Part shown: positions 1 to 5,041 of the stretch, one piece after another
How positions within the stretch are numbered: the stretch's first letter is position 1
Layout of the letters: every line of letters starts with the position of its first letter
From: Flavisolibacter sp.
GTDB taxonomy: Bacteria > Bacteroidota > Bacteroidia > Chitinophagales > Chitinophagaceae
Length of the DNA: 5,041 nucleotides
Assembly (NCBI GenBank): GCA_025936195.1
Contig: JAICTW010000262.1
Location: forward strand, 1-5,041
Reading direction: 5' to 3'
Position numbers and translations under genes: made by a program
The notes under the pieces: generated by a model
Databases searched by the model: none
Told to the model about the DNA's origin: nothing
What the model saw: the letters and a program-made list of their open reading frames with translations, nothing else

Positions 1-89
1 GTGTACAGAAGTCTTTACTGGCAGAAGAAAACGATTGATAATAAGTTCTAACAAAGGCACAATAATATTGCTATAGGGAAATGTGGCAA

Positions 90-290
90 GCTAATCCCGA
101 AGGGATGTCATTACTATAGCAAACAAGCATTTAAAAAGATGCTAACTCCGAAGGAGTGACATTAGAAAACCAATTAGGTGTTTAATGTAATCATTTCACT
201 TTTGCGAAGAGAAATCTAATATCACTCCTTCAGAGTTTAGGTTGCATTCCACTATCATTTCTTCTATAGTAATGACATTCCTTCAGGATT
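90..290. repeat. Four-copy short hairpin repeat in nested inverted arrangement
   Basis: Four related units of about 24-27 bp are visible. Copies 1 (90-119) and 2 (141-166) read on the + strand; copies 3 (215-238) and 4 (264-290) read on the - strand. The outer pair, 93-119 against 264-290, matches at 25 of 27 positions as an inverted repeat. The inner pair, 143-166 against 215-238, matches at 21 of 24. Copies 1 and 2 agree at 19 of 24 positions as direct repeats. The core has the pattern CCGAAGG..TG.CATTA. Copy 1 carries ATCCC-GAA-GGGAT and copy 2 carries ACTCC-GAA-GGAGT, each a perfect 5-bp stem with a GAA loop; the differing stem positions change in pairs so that pairing is kept. The whole block could also fold as one long cruciform. 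It resembles the short interspersed intergenic repeats seen in many Bacteroidota genomes, but I cannot name the family. Confidence 0.75.
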
Positions 291-300
291 TCAATTGAAG

Positions 301-473
301 ATTGAAACGTTCTCTATTCTTCAAAAATGATATACTTCCTGCATTATTTAAAAGATGTGTACGCACGGTAGCTCCATGTGGAGGGCGACTGGAAGACTCT
401 GATAGCATCAAATGATTGTTGTGGTGAGGTGGAAAGCAAAAAGACTGAATCGTTTTTTAACTAAATCTGAGTT
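301..473. other. Non-coding stretch, nothing recognised
   Basis: This is the remainder of the gene-free left end between the repeat block and the regulator's promoter region. No convincing reading frame, tRNA or rRNA is visible. Positions about 355-440 are richer in G and C than their surroundings and include the perfect palindrome CTCCATGTGGAG at 372-383. They could be part of an unrecognised RNA or a remnant of a mobile or decayed gene, but nothing in the sequence decides this. Confidence 0.4.
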
Positions 474-490
474 ATATAACAAAGGTTACA
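474..490. promoter_or_regulatory. Operator-like dyad upstream of response regulator
   Basis: The 17 bases ATATAACAAAGGTTACA contain the dyad TAAC-AAAG-GTTA (477-488). Their exact reverse complement occurs at 1393-1409, upstream of the barrel gene. The dyad centre is 64.5 bp upstream of the regulator's ATG and about 30.5 bp upstream of a TAATTTTG -7 candidate, so it would lie near -43, a usual position for an activator site. A third half-site, GTTA at 471-474, forms the palindrome GTTATATAAC (471-480) with the left half. Binding by the adjacent NarL-type regulator is an inference; such proteins bind short dyads as dimers. Confidence 0.5.
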
Positions 491-520
491 TGCTACAGTT
501 TCAAACCCTTCTTAATTTTG
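490..520 (+). promoter_or_regulatory. Candidate Bacteroidota-type promoter for response regulator
   Basis: TAATTTTG at 513-520 matches the Bacteroidota -7 consensus TAnnTTTG exactly. The expected -33 element (TTTG or TTG about 20 bases upstream) is poor here, only ATG at 490-492, which fits a promoter that needs an activator. Transcription would begin near 525 and leave a leader of about 20 bases. Such short motifs arise by chance in A+T-rich DNA, so the call rests partly on the matching spacing at the second dyad. Confidence 0.4.
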
Positions 521-546
521 AGAACATCAACGGTCAATAAATTCAA

Positions 547-1176
547 ATGATTGGAGTAAGTATTGTTGAAGATATGAAAGATGTTAACGACAGTCTGAAG
601 CGAATGCTGGAAACAGCAACGGACTTCCTTTGCCTTTCCACCTACAACAATGCAGAAGATGCTTTAAAAGATCTGCCTCAGATCAATCCGGATATTGTAT
701 TGATGGATATTAATCTGCCTGGCATGAGCGGTATAGAATGTATAAAAAAAATAAAAAACACCTGTCCCAAAATGCAATTCATGATGTTCACTATTTACGA
801 AGACAGTGAACAGGTATTTGATGCATTGGCCGCAGGCGCCAGCGGCTATCTTCTGAAAAAAACACCAAAAGAAAAAATACTCGAAGCCTTACAGGAATTG
901 TATGAAGGCGGCTCTCCCATGAGTGCACACATTGCACGCAAAGTGGTCAACCATTTTCAAAAAAGAAAAGAAGAAGATCAAAGCAAAGACACACAACTTT
1001 CATCAAGAGAAAAGGAAGTACTGGAGCTCCTTTCAAAAGGATATTTGTATAAGGAAATCGGCGATAAACTGAATATTACTACAGGTACGGTGCGCCAGCA
1101 CATTCATAGAATATATGAAAAGCTCCACGTACAAAACCGCACCGAAGCGCTGAATAAATTTTATGGAAAACGATGA
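547..1176 (+). CDS. NarL/FixJ-family two-component response regulator
   Basis: This 209-residue protein is a complete DNA-binding response regulator of the usual length for the NarL/FixJ family. The N-terminal receiver domain (residues 2-120) has the acidic pair E8-D9, the phosphoacceptor D54 in the LMDINLPGMSG motif, the switch T82 and the conserved K104 in SGYLLKK. A charged linker (about 138-150) leads to a LuxR-type helix-turn-helix (151-205) with the typical start LSSREKEVLELL and the recognition-helix region TGTVRQHIHRIYEKL. It should be phosphorylated by a sensor kinase in the cytoplasm and then bind DNA as a dimer. No kinase gene is present in the window, so the partner is unknown. 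The ATG at 547 places the first beta strand correctly; no Shine-Dalgarno is seen, as is common in Bacteroidota. A dyad and a -7-like element lie upstream. The family is certain, the target genes are not; the barrel operon downstream is the best candidate. Confidence 0.95.
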   Translation: MIGVSIVEDMKDVNDSLKRMLETATDFLCLSTYNNAEDALKDLPQINPDIVLMDINLPGMSGIECIKKIKNTCPKMQFMMFTIYEDSEQVFDALAAGASGYLLKKTPKEKILEALQELYEGGSPMSAHIARKVVNHFQKRKEEDQSKDTQLSSREKEVLELLSKGYLYKEIGDKLNITTGTVRQHIHRIYEKLHVQNRTEALNKFYGKR

Positions 1177-1392
1177 CATGTGAGAACGTGAAATGTCTAT
1201 TCAATACTTCTTTAGAATTTTATTGTCTTACCATGGGCTGATGCAAAATCAATAAAGGATTTGCCGGTGGCAATTTCCAGGAAACTTCCGGTCTAATAAT
1301 TATCTCTTCATCAATGAATGCTCCAACTGAACTCCTGACTCTCGACTTCAACCGCAAACTATAAACTTCTAAATAAACGTTCACTTCACATT
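1177..1392. other. Intergenic gap between regulator and barrel operon
   Basis: No supported gene lies between the regulator's stop and the second dyad. A weak inverted repeat, GACAT (1175-1179) with ATGTC (1193-1197), overlaps the stop codon but is too short to call a terminator with confidence. On the - strand a frame stays open from about 1525 down to a stop at 1220-1222. Its only plausible start in the gap is GTG at 1384, giving 54 residues that I do not recognise. Confidence 0.4.
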
Positions 1393-1409
1393 TGTAACCT
1401 TTGTTATAT
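1393..1409. promoter_or_regulatory. Operator-like dyad upstream of barrel operon
   Basis: TGTAACCTTTGTTATAT is the exact reverse complement of the 17 bases at 474-490. The core dyad TAAC-CTTT-GTTA occupies 1395-1406, centred 71.5 bp upstream of the barrel gene's ATG and 31.5 bp upstream of a -7-like TAGCTTCG. The near-identical placement in front of two genes suggests a shared transcription factor. An alternative reading is that TAACCTTTG is itself a variant -7 element, but that would point the first copy away from the regulator gene. Confidence 0.5.
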
Positions 1410-1439
1410 TGACCTGCCTTCCCCGCTGCAATAGCTTCG
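1409..1439 (+). promoter_or_regulatory. Candidate promoter for barrel-cytochrome-lipoprotein operon
   Basis: TTG at 1409-1411 could be the -33 element, followed after 20 bases by TAGCTTCG at 1432-1439, one mismatch from TAnnTTTG. The spacing to the dyad upstream is within 1 bp of that at the regulator's promoter. Transcription would start near 1444, leaving a leader of about 28 bases. The match is imperfect and unproven. Confidence 0.3.
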
Positions 1440-1471
1440 TCGCCGAAATCGAAACCACTAAAACCCCTTGT

Positions 1472-2170
1472 ATGAAAAAAGCTTCCAACAAATTTTATTG
1501 CAGTCTGTTTGTTACAATTTGTTTTTTATTGTTATCAACAGTAGGCAGCGCACAATTCTCTCAGGAAAGCACTTCCTCTTTCAAACCGAAATTCGGATTT
1601 CGGGTTGGATTGAATTATGCAAAGGTTACAGGTAGCGCCGATTCCATACACTATCAATACAAACCCGGTTTTATGATCGCTGTTTTTTTGAGTCCGCACA
1701 CCAGTGGTGCCATTGGCTTTAAGCACGAATTGCTTTATTCACGCCAGGGTTTTCAATACTCCGATTCAAAGGGACGAAGCGGCTCTGTAACTAATGATTA
1801 TCTGATGATACCTCAAATGATGACGCTGAACATCACGAAGTTTGTACAATTGCAGGCCGGCATTTTTGCAGGATATCTGCTTCGCTCTAAAGACTCCAAT
1901 GAACCTGATGATAATAGCTCGTCATCTGTTTACGATTCGTACATGAATTTGATGAACCGTGTAGACTACGGCGCTGCAGGTGGCATTGAAATTCATCCCG
2001 TCAAAGGATTAACACTGAATGCCCGCTACAATATGGGCTTTGCCAAATTGTATAAAAAAGAACAGAACAATCAGAGTACCTCAAGCTATCCAATGATGTA
2101 CCCTCTGCCCTTTCAAAATATAGACACCAAAAATGCCGTGCTGCAATTTTCTGTTGGCTATCTGTTTTGA
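1472..2170 (+). CDS. PorT-family outer-membrane beta-barrel protein
   Basis: This 232-residue protein has a Sec signal peptide (residues 1-27, hydrophobic core SLFVTICFLLLS, probable cleavage GSA|Q). A beta-barrel of the OMP_b-brl_2/PorT-like type follows. Family hallmarks are the first strand FGFRVGLNYAKVTG (41-54), a PGFMIAVFLSP turn, the strand pattern HELLYSRQGFQY, the QLQAGIFAGYLL segment, the LTLNARYNMGFAKLY segment and a C-terminal strand ending AVLQFSVGYLF with a final phenylalanine. It should sit in the outer membrane; its cargo or partner is unknown, as for most of this family. The frame stays open upstream to a TTG at 1409, but that start would place 21 hydrophilic residues before the signal peptide and overlaps the dyad and promoter, so ATG 1472 is chosen. 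The next gene begins 39 bases downstream, which suggests an operon. The name PorT-like reflects the domain only and does not imply type IX secretion. Confidence 0.85.
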   Translation: MKKASNKFYCSLFVTICFLLLSTVGSAQFSQESTSSFKPKFGFRVGLNYAKVTGSADSIHYQYKPGFMIAVFLSPHTSGAIGFKHELLYSRQGFQYSDSKGRSGSVTNDYLMIPQMMTLNITKFVQLQAGIFAGYLLRSKDSNEPDDNSSSSVYDSYMNLMNRVDYGAAGGIEIHPVKGLTLNARYNMGFAKLYKKEQNNQSTSSYPMMYPLPFQNIDTKNAVLQFSVGYLF

Positions 2171-2209
2171 ATCCATTAACACAAATAAATCATCATAAAC
2201 AAATTCATC

Positions 2210-2827
2210 ATGAAATCTTCTTCATTCTTTACTATTATGATTACAATTGCCGCTCTCTCTTTATGCGGTTGCAGTGATAATCCATCTTCAGAAAACAAAA
2301 GCACAACCAATGTTGCTTCAGCTAAAGAAAACTATGGAGGCTACGAAAGCCAGGTTGACTATGGAAAGCACCTTGTAGAAATCATCGGCTGTGGCGATTG
2401 TCATACACCTAAAAAAATGACAGCGCAAGGTCCTGTTCCTGATACCGGTTTGTTATTATCCGGACATCCTGCAACCATGCCTGCACCTGATGTAAACCGC
2501 AAAGAACTTGAAAGCAAAGGCATTGCAGCTACTAATGATATGACCGCATGGGTTGGGCCCTGGGGAATAAGTTATGCCGCTAATTTAACTTCCGATGCAA
2601 CGGGCATTGGCAACTGGAGCGAAGACCAATTCATTCGTGCCATACGGGAAGGCAAAGCAAAAGGATTGGAAAATGCACGTCCCTTATTACCGCCAATGCC
2701 ATGGCAGGATTTACGATTAATGAAGGACGAAGAACTGAAAGCCATCTTCGCTTATTTAAAAACAATGAAACCCGTAAATAACATAGTGCCTGCTCCTGCA
2801 CCACCGGTATCAGCGCCTCATCATTAA
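2210..2827 (+). CDS. Lipoprotein mono-haem c-type cytochrome
   Basis: This 205-residue protein begins with a lipoprotein signal peptide ending LCGC, making C21 the likely lipidated cysteine, followed by a flexible Ser/Asn/Thr-rich linker (22-40). The cytochrome c domain covers about 48-188. It carries a single CGDCH haem-binding motif (C61, C64, H65) and a probable axial ligand M163 in LLPPMPW. The segments NLTSDATGIGNWSEDQFIRAIREG and DEELKAIFAYLKTMKPV are typical of class I cytochromes of the type that serve as small electron carriers or dehydrogenase subunits. The C-terminal tail is rich in proline and alanine and ends in HH. It would be anchored to a membrane on the periplasmic side and shuttle electrons; its donor and acceptor are not in the window. 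It lies 39 bases after the barrel gene and 42 before the next lipoprotein gene, with no terminator between. The haem assignment is firm, the partner unknown. Confidence 0.92.
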   Translation: MKSSSFFTIMITIAALSLCGCSDNPSSENKSTTNVASAKENYGGYESQVDYGKHLVEIIGCGDCHTPKKMTAQGPVPDTGLLLSGHPATMPAPDVNRKELESKGIAATNDMTAWVGPWGISYAANLTSDATGIGNWSEDQFIRAIREGKAKGLENARPLLPPMPWQDLRLMKDEELKAIFAYLKTMKPVNNIVPAPAPPVSAPHH

Positions 2828-2869
2828 TATTTCCTTCATAAAATTTCTTCATCTTAAAAGTTAACCGTT

Positions 2870-3625
2870 ATGAAACGCAACATTCCTTTTGTTTTTATTC
2901 TGCTTCTTGTAGTCTTTGCATCGTGCAAAAAAGATGATAATAAAACTAAAACCTACAATGGTCCTGATGTAACTATTGGAAATGGAAGTGCACACAGTTT
3001 TATTACTAACGATAAGAATGGTAATCCAACCACGATCGGCATTCGAATGAGTGCAGATGCCTTGAACGGATTACCCGCCGAAGGTGATCCGAACATGGGT
3101 GGTGAAGTACCGCCATACATGCTTAGTCTTCCTGCACAAGCTGCGGCTTCAGGTTATGATCATTCTGAAGTGGACTGGAATCCCCACGGACATGAACCTT
3201 TGTTTGCCTACGGGGTTCCGCATTTTGATTTTCATTTTTACATGGTCACTCCGGGAGAGTTAGCACAGGTAGTTCCAGGTCCGGATACCATTCCTGTTGA
3301 TCCCAAATACATTCCCAGGGATTACTCAAGTGGTATTATGGCGGTTCCCGATATGGGTACACACTGGGCAGATTCTACTTCGGGAGAATTTCACGGACAA
3401 CCGTTTACCATAACCTTCATTTATGGTTTTTATCATGGCCACATGACTTTTTTAGAGCCGATGATCACCAAAGCATTTTTGCAAACCAAACCCGATGTTA
3501 CGCTGCCAATAAAACAACCGCAGGCATTTGAGCGTCATGGTTATTATCCTACTCAGGCTCATTTGTATTTCGATAGTGGCAAACAGGAGTATGTAGTAGC
3601 GCTGGAAAATTTAACGTACAGATAG
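2870..3625 (+). CDS. Histidine-rich lipoprotein, TTHB210-like (DUF5602) family
   Basis: This 251-residue protein has a signal peptide ending FASC, with C19 as the likely lipidated residue. KKDDN follows, an acidic-lysine stretch resembling the export signal that sends Bacteroidota lipoproteins to the cell surface. The body is rich in histidine: H98, H106 and H108 in NPHGHEP, H118 and H122 in PHFDFHFY, H165, H175, H189 and H191 in YHGHMTF, H223 and H231. The layout VDWNPHGHEP followed by PHFDFHFYMVTPGE recalls the TTHB210-like/DUF5602 domain; I assign the family from memory of this motif and the enzymatic or binding role is not established. The clustered His-X-His and nearby acidic residues suggest a bound metal ion, which is an inference. 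It is the third gene of the apparent operon with the barrel and cytochrome genes, so a role with them at the envelope is likely. It has no transmembrane helix beyond the signal. Confidence 0.7.
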   Translation: MKRNIPFVFILLLVVFASCKKDDNKTKTYNGPDVTIGNGSAHSFITNDKNGNPTTIGIRMSADALNGLPAEGDPNMGGEVPPYMLSLPAQAAASGYDHSEVDWNPHGHEPLFAYGVPHFDFHFYMVTPGELAQVVPGPDTIPVDPKYIPRDYSSGIMAVPDMGTHWADSTSGEFHGQPFTITFIYGFYHGHMTFLEPMITKAFLQTKPDVTLPIKQPQAFERHGYYPTQAHLYFDSGKQEYVVALENLTYR

Positions 3626-3667
3626 TAATAGAAACATTTGGGACGGGGAATTGTAGAAATGAATGTA

Positions 3668-3730
3668 TCACGCGGAGAACGCGGGGCTTTTCAGTTCTCT
3701 TCTCTCTGCGAGCTCTGCTTCTCTGCGTGA
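3668..3730. repeat. Short inverted repeat, CTCTGC-rich; possible terminator
   Basis: The ends TCACGCGGAGAA (3668-3679) and TTCTCTGCGTGA (3719-3730) pair over 12 positions, with one G-U pair in RNA, around a 39-base loop. The right half holds three CTCTGC units (3704, 3713 and 3721). The sequence resembles a dispersed intergenic repeat with the core CTCTGCGTGA that I have seen in several bacterial genomes, including Bacteroidota. T-rich sequence follows (3734-3757). Its position 43 bases after the lipoprotein stop would suit termination of the operon, but the loop is long for a classic terminator. Confidence 0.6.
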
Positions 3731-3796
3731 AACTTTTCTTCAGATTTTTTAAGACCGGAGGCATGATTTTAGTACAATAATTCAAAAGCAATCGTC

Positions 3797-3970
3797 ATGA
3801 AAAAGGACAACAAAGCTGTGGAGAAAAAGCTCGGCAATGCAAGGCAAAGCAGCGATCATACTTCAATACGCAGAAACATAGATCCTTTACAGAAAAAAGA
3901 AATCAAAGAACAGGATAAGAAAGCCATTTCGGGTAATGAAGAAGAGCCGCGTTCAGGTATAAATGAATAA
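3797..3970 (+). CDS. Small highly charged protein, function unknown
   Basis: An ATG at 3797 opens a 57-codon frame ending with TAA at 3968-3970. The product begins MKKDNKAVEKKLGNARQ and ends EEPRSGINE. It is rich in lysine, glutamate, aspartate and asparagine, contains no cysteine, has no hydrophobic segment or signal peptide, and is probably disordered or a short coiled helix around QKKEIKEQDKK. Codon use resembles the neighbouring genes. No Shine-Dalgarno is seen, as elsewhere in this window. It stands alone between the inverted repeat and the channel gene, 82 bases upstream of the latter. I do not recognise a family. Small lysine-rich proteins of this kind are common in Bacteroidota, and the frame could still be fortuitous. 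Confidence 0.6.
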   Translation: MKKDNKAVEKKLGNARQSSDHTSIRRNIDPLQKKEIKEQDKKAISGNEEEPRSGINE

Positions 3971-4021
3971 CGCTGCAATATTCTAAAACAATTCTAATCT
4001 GGTAGTAAGAAAACAAGCACC

Positions 4022-4038
4022 GCTTAGTATAATATTTG
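4022..4038 (+). promoter_or_regulatory. Weak promoter candidate for the channel gene
   Basis: TATAAT (4028-4033) overlaps TAATATTTG (4030-4038), the latter one base longer than the TAnnTTTG consensus. It lies 14 bases before the channel's ATG. No -33 element is obvious, and the leader would be very short, so support is slight. Confidence 0.2.
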
Positions 4039-4052
4039 ATTGCTGCTAATGC

Positions 4053-5041
4053 ATGCAGAAAATTGTTTCGGAATTATTACAGAAATGGCATTTCCATCCT
4101 TATGTCTGGAACCTGATCCTCCTTGTTGCTTCTATTCTCTTTGGTCTTCTTATTAGCTGGTTTCTTTCCTTATTCATCAAAAAGCAAACAGGTAAGCAAC
4201 TTAAATTTCGATTGGGACAATCTTTATTGAAGCATTTATCTGCACCCGTCTCTTTACTCATCCCGCTATTTATTTTCAACAGTTTGATCCCGCTATTGCG
4301 AATGAATTTTGCGCTGCGCGACAATATCGCCACTGGTATTGGAATAGGGCTGATCATTGCTTTTGCCTGGCTGCTTATACGTTTTATAAGAGTATGTCAG
4401 GACATAGTTCATAACAAGATCAACCTGAACACGCCGGACAATCTCAGGCAAAGAGAAATCATTACTCAACTGATCTACATAAGGAAAGTATTCACCTTCA
4501 TTATTGTTTTGGTTGCCATTGGTGCTGTATTGCTTTCCTTTGATACATTGCGCAAAATAGGAACAGGCCTGCTGACAGGTGTAGGCATTGGCGGCATCAT
4601 TGTGGGTTTTGCTGCGCAAAATTCACTCTCTAATTTATTAGCCGGCTTTCAGATTGCTTTTACCCAACCAATACGTATTGACGACCAGGTAATTGTTGAA
4701 GGCGAATTTGGTACGATAGAAGAATTCACCCTCACGTATGTCGTGGGCCGTCTTTGGGACAGCAGGCGCATGGTTTTGCCGATCAATTATTTTCTTACCA
4801 AGCCTTTTCAAAACTGGACAAGAACAACAGCCGATATCATTGGCAGCGTTTACCTGTATGTTGATTACCGTTTGCCTGTAGATTGGGTAAGAAAAGAATT
4901 CATGCAAATTATACAGGACAATCCTTTATGGGACAAAAAAACAGCCAGCCTTGATGTCACTGATTTCAAACAGGAGGTGATGGAAATAAGAGGAATTGTC
5001 AGTTCAGCATCTTCAGGTAATTCGTTCAATCTTCGTTGTTA
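4053..5041 (+). CDS. MscS-family mechanosensitive ion channel (3' end cut by window)
   Basis: The frame opens at ATG 4053, directly after an in-frame TAA (4047-4049), and runs without a stop to the window edge: 329 codons and two bases. The product is an inner-membrane channel that should open under membrane tension to release solutes on osmotic downshock. Hydrophobic segments lie at about 19-42, 63-82, 92-112 and 146-163, followed by the pore-lining helix 168-190 with GVGIGGIIVGFAAQNSLSN. The MscS beta domain follows: AGFQIAFTQPIRIDDQVIVEGEFGTIEEF (198-225) and RLWDSRRMVLPINYFLTKPFQNWTR, signatures of the family. The cytoplasmic alpha/beta domain begins after that. The extra helices before the pore make it one of the larger MscS-like channels rather than the three-helix MscS. 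About 30-100 residues are probably missing at the C-terminus. It is separated from the envelope operon by the small gene and appears functionally independent. Confidence 0.93.
   Translation, partial: MQKIVSELLQKWHFHPYVWNLILLVASILFGLLISWFLSLFIKKQTGKQLKFRLGQSLLKHLSAPVSLLIPLFIFNSLIPLLRMNFALRDNIATGIGIGLIIAFAWLLIRFIRVCQDIVHNKINLNTPDNLRQREIITQLIYIRKVFTFIIVLVAIGAVLLSFDTLRKIGTGLLTGVGIGGIIVGFAAQNSLSNLLAGFQIAFTQPIRIDDQVIVEGEFGTIEEFTLTYVVGRLWDSRRMVLPINYFLTKPFQNWTRTTADIIGSVYLYVDYRLPVDWVRKEFMQIIQDNPLWDKKTASLDVTDFKQEVMEIRGIVSSASSGNSFNLRC

Noticed and set aside
1..51. Possible C-terminal tail of an upstream + strand gene (frame 1 open to TAA at 49-51; frame 3 open to TGA at 36-38).
   Set aside because: Only 11-16 residues are visible, more than one frame is open and nothing is recognisable, so no gene end can be supported.
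1175..1197. GACAT/ATGTC inverted repeat at the regulator's stop as a terminator.
   Set aside because: A 5-bp A+T-rich stem with a 13-base loop and no clean T-run is too weak.
1409..1471. TTG start at 1409 giving the barrel protein 21 extra residues.
   Set aside because: It would put a hydrophilic stretch before a clear signal peptide and overlaps the dyad and promoter; ATG 1472 fits the family.
1618..1630. CAAAGGTTACA at 1620-1630 repeats 11 bases of the dyad sequence inside the barrel gene.
   Set aside because: The other half-site TAAC is missing and the bases encode part of the conserved first strand (AKVTG), so it is likely coincidental.
2858..2869. GTTAACCGTTA just before the lipoprotein start, resembling the TAAC/GTTA dyad.
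   Set aside because: The half-sites are 1 bp apart rather than 4, and the position directly before the start codon does not fit an activator site.
3549..3791. - strand open frame of 80 codons overlapping the lipoprotein gene's end.
   Set aside because: It runs through the inverted repeat and antisense to a well-supported gene, with a low-complexity, arginine-rich product.
4100..4907. Three - strand open frames (4100-4357, 4293-4619, 4638-4907).
   Set aside because: They lie antisense to the MscS-family channel, whose + strand frame is open throughout with clear family motifs; their products look like shadow translations.
1..5041. CRISPR array, tRNA, rRNA, or insertion-sequence transposase.
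   Set aside because: No regularly spaced repeats with unique spacers, no cloverleaf or rRNA sequence and no transposase motifs were seen; the 90-290 repeats are in mixed orientation and too few.

Overview
The window looks like a chromosomal segment from a member of the Bacteroidota, possibly the Chitinophagaceae/Sphingobacteriia side. The evidence is fairly low G+C, start codons without Shine-Dalgarno sequences, a PorT-like outer-membrane barrel, a lipoprotein with the typical SCKKDD N-terminus, and TAnnTTTG-type -7 promoter elements. All recognised genes lie on the + strand.

Layout. Positions 1-546 hold no supported gene. They contain four copies of a short hairpin-forming repeat arranged as nested inverted pairs (about 90-290), an unexplained G+C-richer patch (about 355-440), and a promoter-like region. 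Positions 547-1176 encode a NarL/FixJ-family response regulator with no partner histidine kinase in view. After a 295-base gap come three closely spaced genes that look like one operon (1472-3625): a PorT-like outer-membrane beta-barrel, a lipoprotein mono-haem cytochrome c, and a histidine-rich lipoprotein resembling the TTHB210/DUF5602 family. A short inverted repeat (3668-3730) follows. Next come a 57-residue, highly charged protein (3797-3970) and the first 329 codons of a MscS-family mechanosensitive channel (from 4053), which runs off the right edge.

How the parts may fit together. The most interesting signal is an exact 17-bp sequence present twice in opposite orientation, at 474-490 and 1393-1409. 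Each copy contains the dyad TAAC-N4-GTTA. One copy lies about 65 bp upstream of the regulator's start codon and the other about 71 bp upstream of the barrel gene's start codon. A -7-like element follows each dyad centre at almost the same distance (30.5 and 31.5 bp). I infer that the response regulator, or another factor, binds both sites, giving autoregulation and control of the barrel-cytochrome-lipoprotein operon. The three operon products all carry export signals and would sit in the cell envelope. Their joint function is not known to me; electron transfer or metal handling at the envelope is only a guess.
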